A DNA stretch of 64,000 nucleotides from Mycobacterium sp. 155 (GCF_000373905.1 NZ_KB892705.1:2499020-2563019); one strand, 5' to 3'. Positions 1 to 9,204 are shown, numbered from the stretch's first letter. Notes: generated from the letters alone by a model not told the origin. A program made the numbers and translations.

Positions 1-156
1 CGCAGCGACCCTGTTCATCGCGGTGTTCCCGGGCAACGTCAATATGGTGCGGCTGTGGTGGGGCAAGCCGTGGCCGATGCGCATCGTCGCGATCGCTCGC
101 CTGCCGCTGCAGATCCCGTTGGTGACCACGGCGCTCAAGGTGTACCGCAGCTCCTG
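1..156 (+). CDS. DoxX-like membrane protein, C-terminal fragment
   Basis: Only the last 51 codons are present; the gene starts outside the window. The frame opens at base 2 and stops with TGA at 154-156. The fragment holds a hydrophobic stretch, then FPGNVNM, a Trp-Trp pair and a closing LPLQIPL segment. This arrangement is typical of the last helices of DoxX-like small membrane proteins. No catalytic residue can be seen, so the family call rests on C-terminal resemblance alone. Confidence 0.55.
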
Positions 157-202
157 AGTGCGCCGCCGACTGGTTTGGCAAGGCTATCGTTGCTGGCAGC
201 AC

Positions 203-943
203 ATGGTTTCGATGTATATCGTCGCAGCCGTGCCGAGCCCCACACACCCGGCCGAACCGCACGTCGGATCGGTCTCCTCGAAGCTGAACTGGCTACGCGC
301 CGGCGTGCTGGGCGCCAACGACGGAATCGTCTCCACTGCAGGCATCGTCGTCGGCGTGGCCGCTGCGACCGCGGACCGCGGACCCATCCTGACCGCCGGC
401 GTCGCCGGCCTGGCGGCCGGTGCGGTGTCCATGGCGTTGGGTGAATACGTCTCGGTGAGCACGCAACGGGACACCGAACGAGCGCTGCTGAGCAAAGAAC
501 GGCGCGAGTTACGTACCGATCCCGCAGCAGAATTGGACGAGCTCGCCGAACTCTATGAAGCCAAGGGGTTGTCGCCCGTCACTGCGCGCACCGTGGCCGA
601 GGAACTCACCGACCATGACGCCTTCGCCGCACATGCCGAGGTCGAACTGGGTATCGATCCGAACGAACTGACCAACCCGTGGCAGGCCGCGTCGTCGTCG
701 GCTCTGTCGTTCACCGTCGGTGCGCTGTTGCCGTTGGCCGCAGTTCTGTTGCCACCGGCGACGTGGCGGGTCCCGGTCACCGTTGTCGCGGTGCTACTGG
801 CCCTGATGCTCACCGGGACGGTGTCGGCTGGTTTGGGTGGTGCGCCTAAGGGCCGTGCAGTGCTGAGAAACATGATCGGTGGTGGCCTGGCGTTGGCGAT
901 CACCTATGCGATCGGCCGTTTGGTCGGCGCCGCGATCACGTGA
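203..943 (+). CDS. VIT/CCC1-family metal transporter
   Basis: Predicted 246-residue integral membrane protein of the VIT1/CCC1 family, which moves Fe2+ or Mn2+ across membranes. Residues about 28-46 carry the family signature NWLRAGVLGANDGIVSTAG, followed by a glycine/alanine-rich helix and GEYVSVSTQRD near 80-90. A charged cytoplasmic segment rich in Glu, Asp and His follows (about 95-160, the metal-binding region in the family), then three C-terminal helices. I chose ATG 203; the frame is open from a GTG at 158 but that extension (RRRLVWQGYRC) is not family-like. ATG 212 is also possible. Metal specificity cannot be read from the sequence. Confidence 0.85.
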   Translation: MVSMYIVAAVPSPTHPAEPHVGSVSSKLNWLRAGVLGANDGIVSTAGIVVGVAAATADRGPILTAGVAGLAAGAVSMALGEYVSVSTQRDTERALLSKERRELRTDPAAELDELAELYEAKGLSPVTARTVAEELTDHDAFAAHAEVELGIDPNELTNPWQAASSSALSFTVGALLPLAAVLLPPATWRVPVTVVAVLLALMLTGTVSAGLGGAPKGRAVLRNMIGGGLALAITYAIGRLVGAAIT

Positions 944-974
944 GCTCGATACCTCCCATCAGCCAAGGAGTCCC

Positions 975-1466
975 ATGACAGTCATCAACGGCCTGCCCGC
1001 CCACGTTTTGTTCGTGCACGCCATCGTCATACTCGCGCCGCTGACCGCGGTAATGGAGATCATCTGCGCGCTCTGGCCGGGCGCCCGTAGGGGGCAGCTG
1101 ATCTGGGTCACCCTTGCTCTTGCCGTCGCCACAGCGGTTTTGACCCCCATCACGATCCAGGCCGGCAACTGGCTGTACGACCTGCGCCGCAACCCCGACG
1201 CCATCCTGCAGGAGCACGCCGAGCTCGGCGACACCATGATCTATTTCTCGGTGGCATTGCTGGTCGTCGCTCTGGCCCTGGTGGCGCTGCGGTACGCCGA
1301 GCGGCGCGACAACACCCGCCGGGTGCTGTACAACGCCATCGTCGCGGTGGTGGCGGTGCTGATCGGGGTCGCCTCGATGGTGCAGGTCTATCGCATCGGA
1401 GACGCCGGGGCCCAGTCCGTGTGGAGTAATGAGATCGCCAATCTGACCTCGGCCAACAAGGGCTAG
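975..1466 (+). CDS. Small four-helix membrane protein, DUF2231-like
   Basis: 163 residues with about four hydrophobic helices. It begins MTVINGLPAHVLFVHAIVIL, and the short loop with His before the first helix (H-x-L-F-V-H) is the hallmark of DUF2231-type membrane proteins, some of which are thought to bind haem or metal. A good ribosome site, AAGGAG at 964-969, sits six bases before ATG 975 and decides the start over the upstream open frame. It follows the VIT gene by 31 bases on the same strand, so the two are probably co-transcribed. It is convergent with adnB, with only 7 bases between the stops. Biochemical function unknown. Confidence 0.75.
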   Translation: MTVINGLPAHVLFVHAIVILAPLTAVMEIICALWPGARRGQLIWVTLALAVATAVLTPITIQAGNWLYDLRRNPDAILQEHAELGDTMIYFSVALLVVALALVALRYAERRDNTRRVLYNAIVAVVAVLIGVASMVQVYRIGDAGAQSVWSNEIANLTSANKG

Positions 1467-1473
1467 GTCCGGG

Positions 1474-4400
1474 CTAGGTCTGCTGCGCTGCCGGCGAGTC
1501 CGCCAGTAACGCAGCCAATTCCTCTGCTCCGGGCAGGGTTTCGGGCCTGACCGTCTGGCCGGACCGCACGTAGTGGAAGGCCGCGCGCACCGATCCCGGC
1601 GGGCACCCGCGCAATGCGGCCCAGGCCAGTCGGTAGACCGCGAGCTGTATCGCGGCTTGCTCCTTGGCTTCCGGAGTGTTCGGTGGCTCACCGGTCTTCC
1701 AGTCCACGACGGTTGCGGTGCCGTCGGTGTCGGCGAACACCGCGTCGATGCGGCCCCGGACCACGGTCTTACCGAGCACCATGTCGAAGGGCACCTCCAC
1801 CTCGATCGGTGTGCGCGCGGCCCACGATGACATCACGAATGCGTCCTGTAATACGGCGAGCTCTTCGGCGCAGCCGCGGCCGACCTCGCTGTCGACCGCA
1901 CCGGGCAGATCGTCGAGATCGAACAAGCGCTCGGCATGGAAGAACCGCTGGACCCATTCGTGGAAGATGGTGCCCAGCAAGGCATGCGGATCCGGACGCT
2001 GCGGTAGCCGGCGGTGCAGCCGTTGCAACGCCGCCTGCGGATCCCGGCTGAGTTCGACGAGCGTGCTGACCGACACCTGGCCTGGCAGTTCGGCCGGAAC
2101 CGTATGCGGCGCCCGGGCCCGTTCGGCCAGCAGCGCGTCCACGTCGGCCCCCCAGCCGTCGGTGTCTGTTCCCTCGCCGAGATCCCCCGCCATCGCCCGA
2201 GCGATGAGCTCCGCTCCGCGGCGTACATCGCCGTCAGGACTCGGCTTCGCCGGCCATATCGCTTTAACTTCCTTATCCCGCAAAGGGTTCTGCTCACCGG
2301 CTACCGGCTCGGACGCCCACTGCTCGATGTCGCCGCAGGGTCTGCCGTCAGCTGCGGCCTCTTCCAGAATGGTCTTGATCTCGCACAGAAACTCCGATGG
2401 TCCCCGCGGCTTGCTCTCGGTGGCACCCCAGTGGTGACCAGACAGCAGCAACGTGTCCTCGGCGCGGGTGACCGCCACGTACAGCAAGCGACGTTCCTCA
2501 TCGACGCGGCGCTGCTCTAGCTTGCTCTTGTGATCGGCAATCTTGTCCGACAGTATCTTTCGATCGTTGACATCCGAGGTGTCGAGCACCGGGACGCCGA
2601 TCTCGGACACGGTGGCGCGGTCACCGCGCAGCAGCGGCGGCAGATCCGCGGCGTCGGTGAGCCAGGTGCGCGCCGACGCCGTCGACGGGAATATCCGCGC
2701 ACTCAGATGCGGCACCGCCACCACCTGCCATTCCAGCCCCTTGGCGGCGTGCACGGTCAGGATCTGCACCCGGTCGTGCGAGACCGCCAATTCGGCGGGC
2801 GCGAGCCCGTTTTCGACCACCGTCGCGGCGTCGAGGTAGGCCAGCAGCCCCTCGACCACGGCGCCGGGGCGCCCAACGCGCTCAGCGCCGGGGCGCCCAA
2901 CGCGCTCTACACCCGAGCGGCCGGCGTAATCGGCCACCAGATCGCAGAACGTGTCGAGGTGTTCGGTGCCGGTCCAGCCCGCGGTCACGGGCTGCGCTGC
3001 CCGCGCCTCTGCGTCCAGCCCTGCCACCCGCCGGACCTCGGCGACCAGTTCGGGCAGCGGGTGGTTCAGATGTGCCCGCAGCATCGTCAGTTCCCGGCCC
3101 AACGCCACGATCCGCTGGTAGCCCGCGGCCGAATAGTTCTCGGCCGCACCGGGATCGCAGATCGCGTCGGCCAGGCACGCGACGTCGGCGTCGGGAGCGG
3201 CCGCCGCGACGATGTCGGCCGGGCCGGGCTCCCCGTGCGGGCGATCGTCCAGCTCAACCGCTCGGCGCCACAACGCCGTGAGGTCGCCGGCGCCGAACCG
3301 CCACCGTGGCCCGGTGAGAATGCGCATGACCGCAGGTCCGGCGGTCGGGTCGGCGACCAGCCGCAGCATCGCCACCAGATCGGCTACCTCGGGCACCGCC
3401 AGCAACCCCGCCACCCCGACCACCTCGACCGGAACCCCGCGGGCCTCGAGCGCTTCGGCCATCGGAGCGGCATCGGCGTTGCGCCGCACCAGAACTGCCG
3501 CCGTCGGTGCCGACGCACCGTCTTCGCGGGCGCCGTGGTACCTGCGCGCGACCTGATCGGCCACCCAATCCCGTTCCGCCGCAACATCGGTCAACAGCGC
3601 ACAGCGGATGGTGCCCGGATCGGCACCGGGCCGGGGCAGCAATTCCCGCACCGATACCGAACGGTGCCGCGCCTCAGCCGAGATGGCATTGGCGACGTGC
3701 AGAGTACTGGGCGGATTGCGCCAGCTGGTCCGCAACTCCAGGGTCGGCGCCGGGGTGCCGTCTGCTAACGGGAAGTCGGTGGTGAACCGGGGCAGGTTGG
3801 TGGCCGATGCGCCCCGCCAGCCATAGATCGACTGGATCGGATCACCGACAGCCGTCAGCGCCAGCCCGTCGTCGGTACCGCGACCGAACAACGCCGACAA
3901 CGCGACGCGCTGGGAATGCCCGGTGTCTTGATACTCGTCGAGCAGCACGACGCGGAAGCGTTGCCGCAACTGCTCACCGACCTGCGGGAAACCCGCCGCC
4001 AGCCGGGCTGCGGCGGCCATCTGCATGCCGAAGTCCATCACCTTGTCGGTACGCAGCCGTTGGTGCAGCGCGTCGATCAGCGGTACCAGCTCCGTGCGTT
4101 CGGTCTGGGTGGCCAGCATGCGCAGCAGCCACTGGCTCGGCCCGCGGTCACGCTGATATGGCCCGGCCGGAAGGGTGTGGACCAACCGCTCGAGTTCGGT
4201 GTGGGTGTCGCGAAGCTGATCGGTGTCGACGAGGTGCTCGGCGAGCGCCCCGGAAAGACGGAGCACCATCGCGGTGACCGCGCCCGGGGTCTTGTCGGTG
4301 TCGAGCCGGCCCGGGTGAGCGCACACCACATCAAAAGCCAACTGCCACAGTTCAGTTTCAGTGAGCAGCCGGGTGTCCGGTTCGACGGGCAGCAACAGGC

Positions 4401-4776
4401 CGTACTCGCGTAGCAGTGTGCCGGCGAATGCGTGGTAGGTGCTGACGGTGACCGCTTCGTCGGTGCCCACGGACAGCGCCAGACCCGCACCGGCCAGCCG
4501 CGCCAGCCGGGTGCGAACCCGGCGCAGCAGCTGCCCGGCGGCCTTGCGGGTGAAGGTCAGCCCGAGCACCTGTGACGGTGTGGCATAGCCGTTGGCCACC
4601 AGCCACACCACCCGAGCGGCCATGGTCTCGGTCTTCCCTGCGCCCGCACCCGCGATCACCACGAGCGGACCGGGTGGCGCGGCGATCACTGCGGCCTGCT
4701 CGGCGGTCGGCGGGAAAAGGCCCAGCGCAGAGGATAGTTCGACCGGGCTGTAGCGGGCCGTCTCGGCCGGTGTCAT
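1474..4776 (-). CDS. adnB: AdnB, helicase-nuclease subunit of AdnAB
   Basis: Lead motor subunit of the mycobacterial AdnAB helicase-nuclease, which resects double-strand breaks for recombination. 1,100 residues, close to the known size. An N-terminal UvrD-type motor has Walker A AGAGAGKTETM near residue 42, Walker B VVLLDEYQDTG near 280, QSIYGWRGA and the late motif LTVHAAKGLEW. A C-terminal RecB-type nuclease has GRIDAVFAD, then VVDWKTGEP and QLAVYR. The start ATG 4776 overlaps the adnA stop as ATGA, so the genes are translationally coupled; an upstream in-frame ATG at 4827 would lie 55 bases inside adnA. A 24-bp duplication (2861-2908) adds a second copy of ERVGRPGA in a linker. Confidence 0.95.
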   Translation of the reverse strand: MTPAETARYSPVELSSALGLFPPTAEQAAVIAAPPGPLVVIAGAGAGKTETMAARVVWLVANGYATPSQVLGLTFTRKAAGQLLRRVRTRLARLAGAGLALSVGTDEAVTVSTYHAFAGTLLREYGLLLPVEPDTRLLTETELWQLAFDVVCAHPGRLDTDKTPGAVTAMVLRLSGALAEHLVDTDQLRDTHTELERLVHTLPAGPYQRDRGPSQWLLRMLATQTERTELVPLIDALHQRLRTDKVMDFGMQMAAAARLAAGFPQVGEQLRQRFRVVLLDEYQDTGHSQRVALSALFGRGTDDGLALTAVGDPIQSIYGWRGASATNLPRFTTDFPLADGTPAPTLELRTSWRNPPSTLHVANAISAEARHRSVSVRELLPRPGADPGTIRCALLTDVAAERDWVADQVARRYHGAREDGASAPTAAVLVRRNADAAPMAEALEARGVPVEVVGVAGLLAVPEVADLVAMLRLVADPTAGPAVMRILTGPRWRFGAGDLTALWRRAVELDDRPHGEPGPADIVAAAAPDADVACLADAICDPGAAENYSAAGYQRIVALGRELTMLRAHLNHPLPELVAEVRRVAGLDAEARAAQPVTAGWTGTEHLDTFCDLVADYAGRSGVERVGRPGAERVGRPGAVVEGLLAYLDAATVVENGLAPAELAVSHDRVQILTVHAAKGLEWQVVAVPHLSARIFPSTASARTWLTDAADLPPLLRGDRATVSEIGVPVLDTSDVNDRKILSDKIADHKSKLEQRRVDEERRLLYVAVTRAEDTLLLSGHHWGATESKPRGPSEFLCEIKTILEEAAADGRPCGDIEQWASEPVAGEQNPLRDKEVKAIWPAKPSPDGDVRRGAELIARAMAGDLGEGTDTDGWGADVDALLAERARAPHTVPAELPGQVSVSTLVELSRDPQAALQRLHRRLPQRPDPHALLGTIFHEWVQRFFHAERLFDLDDLPGAVDSEVGRGCAEELAVLQDAFVMSSWAARTPIEVEVPFDMVLGKTVVRGRIDAVFADTDGTATVVDWKTGEPPNTPEAKEQAAIQLAVYRLAWAALRGCPPGSVRAAFHYVRSGQTVRPETLPGAEELAALLADSPAAQQT
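2861..2908. repeat. In-frame 24-bp tandem duplication inside adnB
   Basis: Two adjacent copies of a 24-base unit (GCGCCGGGGCGCCCAACGCG plus CTCA/CTCT), identical but for the last base. In AdnB it duplicates the octapeptide ERVGRPGA without breaking the frame. It lies in a charged linker between late helicase motifs, so the protein probably tolerates it. Confidence 0.9.
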
Positions 4777-7700
4777 GACCGCGGCGCCTGTGCCGGACAG
4801 GCCGACCGCACCGGGCAGTTCGAGCATCCGTCGTTGACTCTCGCCAGGAACTGCGGTCCCGCGGTGGCGGCGGCCGCGTCACCGACCGCTGCCAGCCAAT
4901 CGGCACGGGTCTCGGATGTCATCGGATCCTGTTCACGCACCGTGGCACCGGCTGCGCCGGCCTTTCCGAGGTATATCAGCCGACCTCCGCCGGGCTCGTC
5001 CAGATCGGTAGCGGCTTCGTCCGTCAGCAGGCCTGCGGCGACGGCCAACTGGTACATGGCCAGCTGAGCATGGCTCTGTGCGTTCTCCTTGGTCACCGGA
5101 CTCTTGCCGGTCTTGAGATCGACGATCACCAACCGACCGGCCTGATCACGCTCGAGGCGGTCCAGCCGGCCCCGTATCCGGACCCCGGGTGCTTGGTTCC
5201 CGGACTCGGGATCGGCGGCCCGGATGACTCCCTCGACGTTGATCTCTGTGCCCACCTCTGTGAGCTGGCACCTCGTGTCGGCCCGCCACCGGGTGAATGT
5301 CTCCAGCATCGCACGGTGCCGTTCCAGCTCGTTGTCCGAATACCATTTCGCCTCGAAAGGTAGTTGGTCCCAGACCTTTTCGAGCTCGTTGACGAGTTGA
5401 CCCTCGGTGCGCCCCGGCTCGGCAACCAGCGCGTGCACCAGCGACCCGACGGTGGACCGCACGTCGCGGCCCGAGCTACCGCCATGCCGTTCCAGCAGCC
5501 AACGCAATGGGCAGTCGGTAAGCATCTGCAGCGTCGAGGGTGACAGCGTCACCGTCTGATCGGCACCGGACCACAACGGATGGTCGGTGGACAGCGGGGT
5601 CATGGCGTACCAGTCCGCCGGGTTGGCCCCGGGCACCCCGGCTTCGGCCAGCCGGGCCAACTGCGTTGCCGCACAGGCCCGGGAGTCCTCGTCGACCGCA
5701 TCATCGGGTGCACATACCACCGCGCGCAACCGACCAACCAGCGCCGAGGGGGCCAGCACCCTGGGCGCCGCCAGTGGCGGGAGCACCGGCACGTCGGTGG
5801 CCAGGGCGGTCAGCTCGGTGCAGAACGGCGAGGGCAGCAGCGAACCATCACCGGAATCGCTGTCCACCGCGGTCACCAAGAGCCGGGTGCGGGCACGGCC
5901 CATCGCTGCCATCAGCAACCGCCGTTCCTCGGCCAATAGCGGCGCCCGGGTAGACACCGCGGCGTCGGCGGGCCCGGTAACGCCGTCGAGCACATCCACC
6001 AGATGCTGGGTTCCGAGCACACCGCCGCGAGGAATAGTGTTGGGCCACAATCCTTCCTGCACACCAGCGATGACGACGAACTCCCATTCCCGGCCCAGGG
6101 AGGCATGGGCGCTCAGAACGGCGACGGCGTCGGGCTGTTGACGCGGGTCGGCGGGTGCGGCCGGTGCGCCGAGCGCCCTGACGTGGTCGATGAGACCGCG
6201 CAGCGACGCACCCGCCGTCCGGTTCACGTATTGATCGGCGATGTCGAACAGCATCGTCACCGCGTCGAGGTCGCGATCTGCCTGCGCGCCAAGAGTTCCG
6301 CCACGCTCGCTGGCCATCAGCCACCGTCGCTGTAGCCCGCAGGCATGCCAGACGTCCCAGAGGGTGTGGCGCGGATCCGCTCCGGCGGCCACACTGCGGC
6401 GGGCCGCGGTCAGCACCGCACGCAGCCGCCGCAACGGGCGCAGTTGCTCGACGGGGAGCCCCCGGGGTTCGGTGTTCACCGCGGCAACAACGAGGTCGCC
6501 GAAATCACGCGGCGGTACCGAGCCGTCGGCACGGCGCAGCGCGCGGCGCAACTGCCGCAGGCTCACCGGGTCGACCCGTCCGATCGGCCCGGTGAGCAGG
6601 GTGAGTGCGTCGTCGCCGGTCAGCTCTCCGGTGGCGACATCGAGCACCGTGAGCAGCGCGGCGACGGCGGGCTGCTGGGCCACGGGTGACACGTCTCCGG
6701 CAGCCTCGACCGGCACCCCTGCGCCGGTCAAAGCCCGGGCCAGCACCGTCCCGGCGCGGGGCACTGAGCGAACGATAACTGCCATCTCCGACCACGGCAC
6801 CCCGTCGACGAGGTGGGCACGCCGCAACGCATCGGCGATCAGGGTCGACTCGGCGTGCGTCGACGCGGCCAGCCGCAGGGTGACGGCCCCCTCGACCGCG
6901 GCGCTACCGACCAATTCGCGGGTGGGGCTGACGCCGGGAAGGCGTCGTCCGATACCGGCGATGGCCGCCGCGACCTCGGGAGCGCACCGGTGCGATTCGG
7001 TCAGCACGATGATCGCGTCGTCGGCGTCGCCCGGATCGCGCAACAAGACCGGATCGGCGCCGCGGTAACCGAATACCGCTTGATCGGGGTCACCGGCAAT
7101 CACGGTCAGCCCGGCGCCTGCTCCCAGCACGCGCACCAGCAGAGCGGCTTGCGGGTCGAGGTGCTGGGCGTCGTCGACCAGCAGCAGGCTGATCCGGCCG
7201 CGTTCGGTGGCCAGCAGGTCGGCGTCGGTGCCAAGAGCCTCCAACGCGGCACCGACCAGTTCGGCCGCGCCCAGTGCGGGCACGGTGGCCTGCGGTGCGG
7301 CCATGCCCACCGCCGAGCGGAGCAGCATGATCTGCTCATAGGCCTGCGCGAACTGCCCGGCGGCCACCCACTCGGGACGCCGCGCCGACCGGCCGAGCCG
7401 TTGCAACGCAAGCGGATCCACACCGCGCTCGGTGCAGCGCGCCATCAGGTCGCGAAGTTCACTGGCGAACCCTGCGGTGCTCAACGCCGGCCACAGCTGG
7501 TCGGGCCAGCAGACACCCGAGTTGGGCCCGTCCTCCAGATTGCCGGCCAGCAGTTCACGGATGATGCCGTCCTGTTCGGCGCTGGTGATGAGCCGCGGCG
7601 GCGGGTCACCGTTGCGCTGGGCCGCCAACCGCAACAGCGCGAATGCGTACGAGTGGACCGTTCGTACCAGCGGCTCACGCACCACGTGCCGCTCCCCCGC

Positions 7701-7931
7701 ACCCAGCAGCCGCGCGGTGACCGCGGCCCGCGCGGCCGCCCGCAGGCGTGCCGAACCGGTCAGCAGCAGAACCGATTCCGGATCGGTGCCTGCGGCGATG
7801 TGTTCGACGGCCGTGTTGATCAGCAGCGAACTCTTGCCGGTTCCCGGCCCACCGAGCAACCGCACCACGCCCGTGCGTCCCGGAGCGAGCAGCTCGGTAC
7901 CCGCCAGTGCCGGTTCGACGTGTGCAGTCAT
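4773..7931 (-). CDS. adnA: AdnA, helicase-nuclease subunit of AdnAB
   Basis: Partner of AdnB. 1,052 residues from ATG 7931 (MTAHVEPALAGTELL). A UvrD-like motor domain has Walker A GGPGTGKSSLLI near residue 27, but Walker B is LLLVDDAQHLD rather than the usual DExQ, in keeping with AdnA being the weaker motor. The C-terminal nuclease has GRLDRLERD, VIVDLKTGK and QLAMYQ. A Cys in LTDCPLRW and three in the tail CSNCPVRSACP fit the Fe-S staple seen in AddB/AdnA-type nucleases. Start: an in-frame ATG at 7940 and an open frame through the upstream tandem repeat exist, but a promoter-like element at 7939-7961 would put the transcript start at 7931. First gene of adnA-adnB. Confidence 0.93.
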   Translation of the reverse strand: MTAHVEPALAGTELLAPGRTGVVRLLGGPGTGKSSLLINTAVEHIAAGTDPESVLLLTGSARLRAAARAAVTARLLGAGERHVVREPLVRTVHSYAFALLRLAAQRNGDPPPRLITSAEQDGIIRELLAGNLEDGPNSGVCWPDQLWPALSTAGFASELRDLMARCTERGVDPLALQRLGRSARRPEWVAAGQFAQAYEQIMLLRSAVGMAAPQATVPALGAAELVGAALEALGTDADLLATERGRISLLLVDDAQHLDPQAALLVRVLGAGAGLTVIAGDPDQAVFGYRGADPVLLRDPGDADDAIIVLTESHRCAPEVAAAIAGIGRRLPGVSPTRELVGSAAVEGAVTLRLAASTHAESTLIADALRRAHLVDGVPWSEMAVIVRSVPRAGTVLARALTGAGVPVEAAGDVSPVAQQPAVAALLTVLDVATGELTGDDALTLLTGPIGRVDPVSLRQLRRALRRADGSVPPRDFGDLVVAAVNTEPRGLPVEQLRPLRRLRAVLTAARRSVAAGADPRHTLWDVWHACGLQRRWLMASERGGTLGAQADRDLDAVTMLFDIADQYVNRTAGASLRGLIDHVRALGAPAAPADPRQQPDAVAVLSAHASLGREWEFVVIAGVQEGLWPNTIPRGGVLGTQHLVDVLDGVTGPADAAVSTRAPLLAEERRLLMAAMGRARTRLLVTAVDSDSGDGSLLPSPFCTELTALATDVPVLPPLAAPRVLAPSALVGRLRAVVCAPDDAVDEDSRACAATQLARLAEAGVPGANPADWYAMTPLSTDHPLWSGADQTVTLSPSTLQMLTDCPLRWLLERHGGSSGRDVRSTVGSLVHALVAEPGRTEGQLVNELEKVWDQLPFEAKWYSDNELERHRAMLETFTRWRADTRCQLTEVGTEINVEGVIRAADPESGNQAPGVRIRGRLDRLERDQAGRLVIVDLKTGKSPVTKENAQSHAQLAMYQLAVAAGLLTDEAATDLDEPGGGRLIYLGKAGAAGATVREQDPMTSETRADWLAAVGDAAAATAGPQFLARVNDGCSNCPVRSACPAQAPRS

Positions 7932-7938
7932 GGAAGGC

Positions 7939-7961
7939 ATGACACCAGAAGGGACCGACAA
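7939..7961 (-). promoter_or_regulatory. Candidate PafBC-type (RecA-independent) promoter of adnA
   Basis: On the minus strand TTGTCGGTC (7961-7953), eight bases, then TGTCAT (7944-7939). The mycobacterial RecA-independent DNA-damage promoter bound through PafBC is described as TTGTCRGTG-N8-TANNNT; this differs at the last base of the first box and at the second base of the -10. Seven bases after the -10 falls ATG 7931, so a transcript from here would be leaderless. The match is by eye. Confidence 0.5.
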
Positions 7962-8095
7962 GTAGCGGAGCGGATTGGCGCAAGCAGGCCCGACAAGTAG
8001 CGGAGCGGATTGGCGCAAGCAGGCCCGACAAGTAGCGGAGCGGATTGGCGCAAGCAGGCCCGACAAGTAGCGGAGCGGATTGGCGCGAGGGGTCC
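7956..8095. repeat. Four tandem copies of a 35-bp unit before adnA
   Basis: Units at 7956-7990, 7991-8025, 8026-8060 and 8061-8095. Each begins CGACAAGTAGCGGAGCGGAT and continues TTGGCGCAAGCAGGC. The first three are identical by eye and the fourth diverges in its last third. A period of 35 is not a multiple of 3, so the copies are read in different frames and are not coding. The array fills the gap between the divergent adnA and lipV starts. Read toward adnA, each unit carries TTGTCGG, the core of the promoter box above. Confidence 0.95.
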
Positions 8096-8134
8096 CACAA
8101 ATCTGTTGGGCCGGGCCCTGGCAGCATCACGGGG

Positions 8135-8905
8135 GTGTCCCCCGATTTGTTGCACGTGCTCCGGTACGGCCCGCAGGCCCCGGCCGAGCTGCTGTTGATC
8201 CACGGTGTGACCGGGCACGGTCAGCGCTGGCAGACCCTGGCCTCCCAGCTGCCCGAGGTGTCGATTCTGGCGCCCGATCTGCTGGGACACGGCAGGTCGT
8301 CGTGGGCGGCGCCGTGGACCCTGGCGGCCAACGTCGACGCCTTGGCGGCACTGCTGGACGGCCCGACGCTGGTGGTCGGGCACTCTTTCGGCGGTGCGGT
8401 GGCCCTCACGCTGGCTGCCACCTACCCGGACCTGGTGTCCGGGCTGATCTTGTTGGACCCCGCGGTGGAACTTGACGGTGAGTGGGTGCGGGAGATCGCC
8501 GAGAACATGATGGAGTCGCCGGACTATCCCGACGTAGCCCAAGCTCGAGTGGAGAAGATGAAGGGCTCCTGGGGTGAGGTCGAGCCCGCCGAATTGGACC
8601 GCGAGTTCGGCGAGCACCTGATCGCGCTGCCCAACGGCCGATACGGGTGGCGGGTCTGCATGCCCGCGATGATGGCGTACTGGAGTGAGCTGGCCCGGCC
8701 AGTTGTCTTACCGCGCACCGGAACACCGACCACGCTGGTGCGGGCCACCAAAACCAGCCCGCCGTATGCCACGGATGCGCTGATCGGCGCGTTGAGCGTG
8801 CGGCTCGGACCCGATTTCACGCTGCTGGACTGGGATTGCAATCACATGGTGGCTCAGGCCCGGCCCGCCGAGACCGCGGCGTTGATCCGGGAACGGCTGG
8901 GATAG
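8135..8905 (+). CDS. lipV: LipV-like alpha/beta hydrolase
   Basis: 256-residue serine esterase/lipase of the alpha/beta hydrolase fold, in the syntenic place of M. tuberculosis lipV (Rv3203). The oxyanion motif HGVTGHG comes first, then the nucleophile elbow GHSFGGAVAL (Ser near residue 85); the catalytic His is probably in CNHMVAQARP near the end. No signal peptide, so it is probably cytosolic. I start at GTG 8135 (VSPDLLHVLRYGP); the frame is open further upstream but that runs through the tandem repeat. It is followed after 2 bases by the ATL gene, so the two form an operon. Substrate unknown. Confidence 0.82.
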   Translation: MSPDLLHVLRYGPQAPAELLLIHGVTGHGQRWQTLASQLPEVSILAPDLLGHGRSSWAAPWTLAANVDALAALLDGPTLVVGHSFGGAVALTLAATYPDLVSGLILLDPAVELDGEWVREIAENMMESPDYPDVAQARVEKMKGSWGEVEPAELDREFGEHLIALPNGRYGWRVCMPAMMAYWSELARPVVLPRTGTPTTLVRATKTSPPYATDALIGALSVRLGPDFTLLDWDCNHMVAQARPAETAALIRERLG

Positions 8906-8907
8906 CC

Positions 8908-9204
8908 GTGGCGGCGGTGACCGAGGAGCAGGTGGAGACGGTCCGCGCGCTGGTCGCCGCTATTCCCGCGGGCAGGGTGTCGACGTATGGCGATATCGCC
9001 GACGTCGCGGGGCTTTCCAGCCCCCGGATTGTCGGGTGGATCATGCGCACCGATTCGTCGGACTTGCCATGGCACCGTGTGATCCGCGCCTCGGGCCGCC
9101 CCGCACCCCATCTGAGCACCCGGCAGCTGGAGCTGCTGCGCGCCGAGGGTGTGCTTTCCGTCGACGGCCGGATAGCACTGAGCGAATGCCGCCACGAGTT
9201 CTGA
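8908..9204 (+). CDS. Alkyltransferase-like (ATL) DNA-damage protein
   Basis: 98-residue MGMT-fold protein. It retains the DNA-binding part (GRVSTYGDIA, then the SSPRIVGWIMR helix) but the active-site motif PCHR of O6-alkylguanine transferases is PWHR here (LPWHRVIRASG). Trp in place of the acceptor Cys is the hallmark of ATL proteins, as in E. coli Atl, which flip and flag O6-alkylguanine for nucleotide excision repair without removing the alkyl group. Start GTG 8908 has GGGA five bases upstream; GTG 8917 is possible. It is the last gene of the lipV pair and is followed by a large hairpin. Confidence 0.88.
   Translation: MAAVTEEQVETVRALVAAIPAGRVSTYGDIADVAGLSSPRIVGWIMRTDSSDLPWHRVIRASGRPAPHLSTRQLELLRAEGVLSVDGRIALSECRHEF

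Noticed and set aside
2530..3768. 412-codon plus-strand frame opposite adnB
   Set aside because: Antisense shadow of the conserved helicase; no recognisable motif.
7932..8066. Longer N-terminus of AdnA read through the tandem repeat
   Set aside because: The extension is translated repeat DNA in shifting frames and is not protein-like; conserved sequence begins at about 7931.
7956..8095. CRISPR-like array
   Set aside because: The 35-bp units abut directly with no spacers and no cas genes are near; it is a simple tandem repeat.
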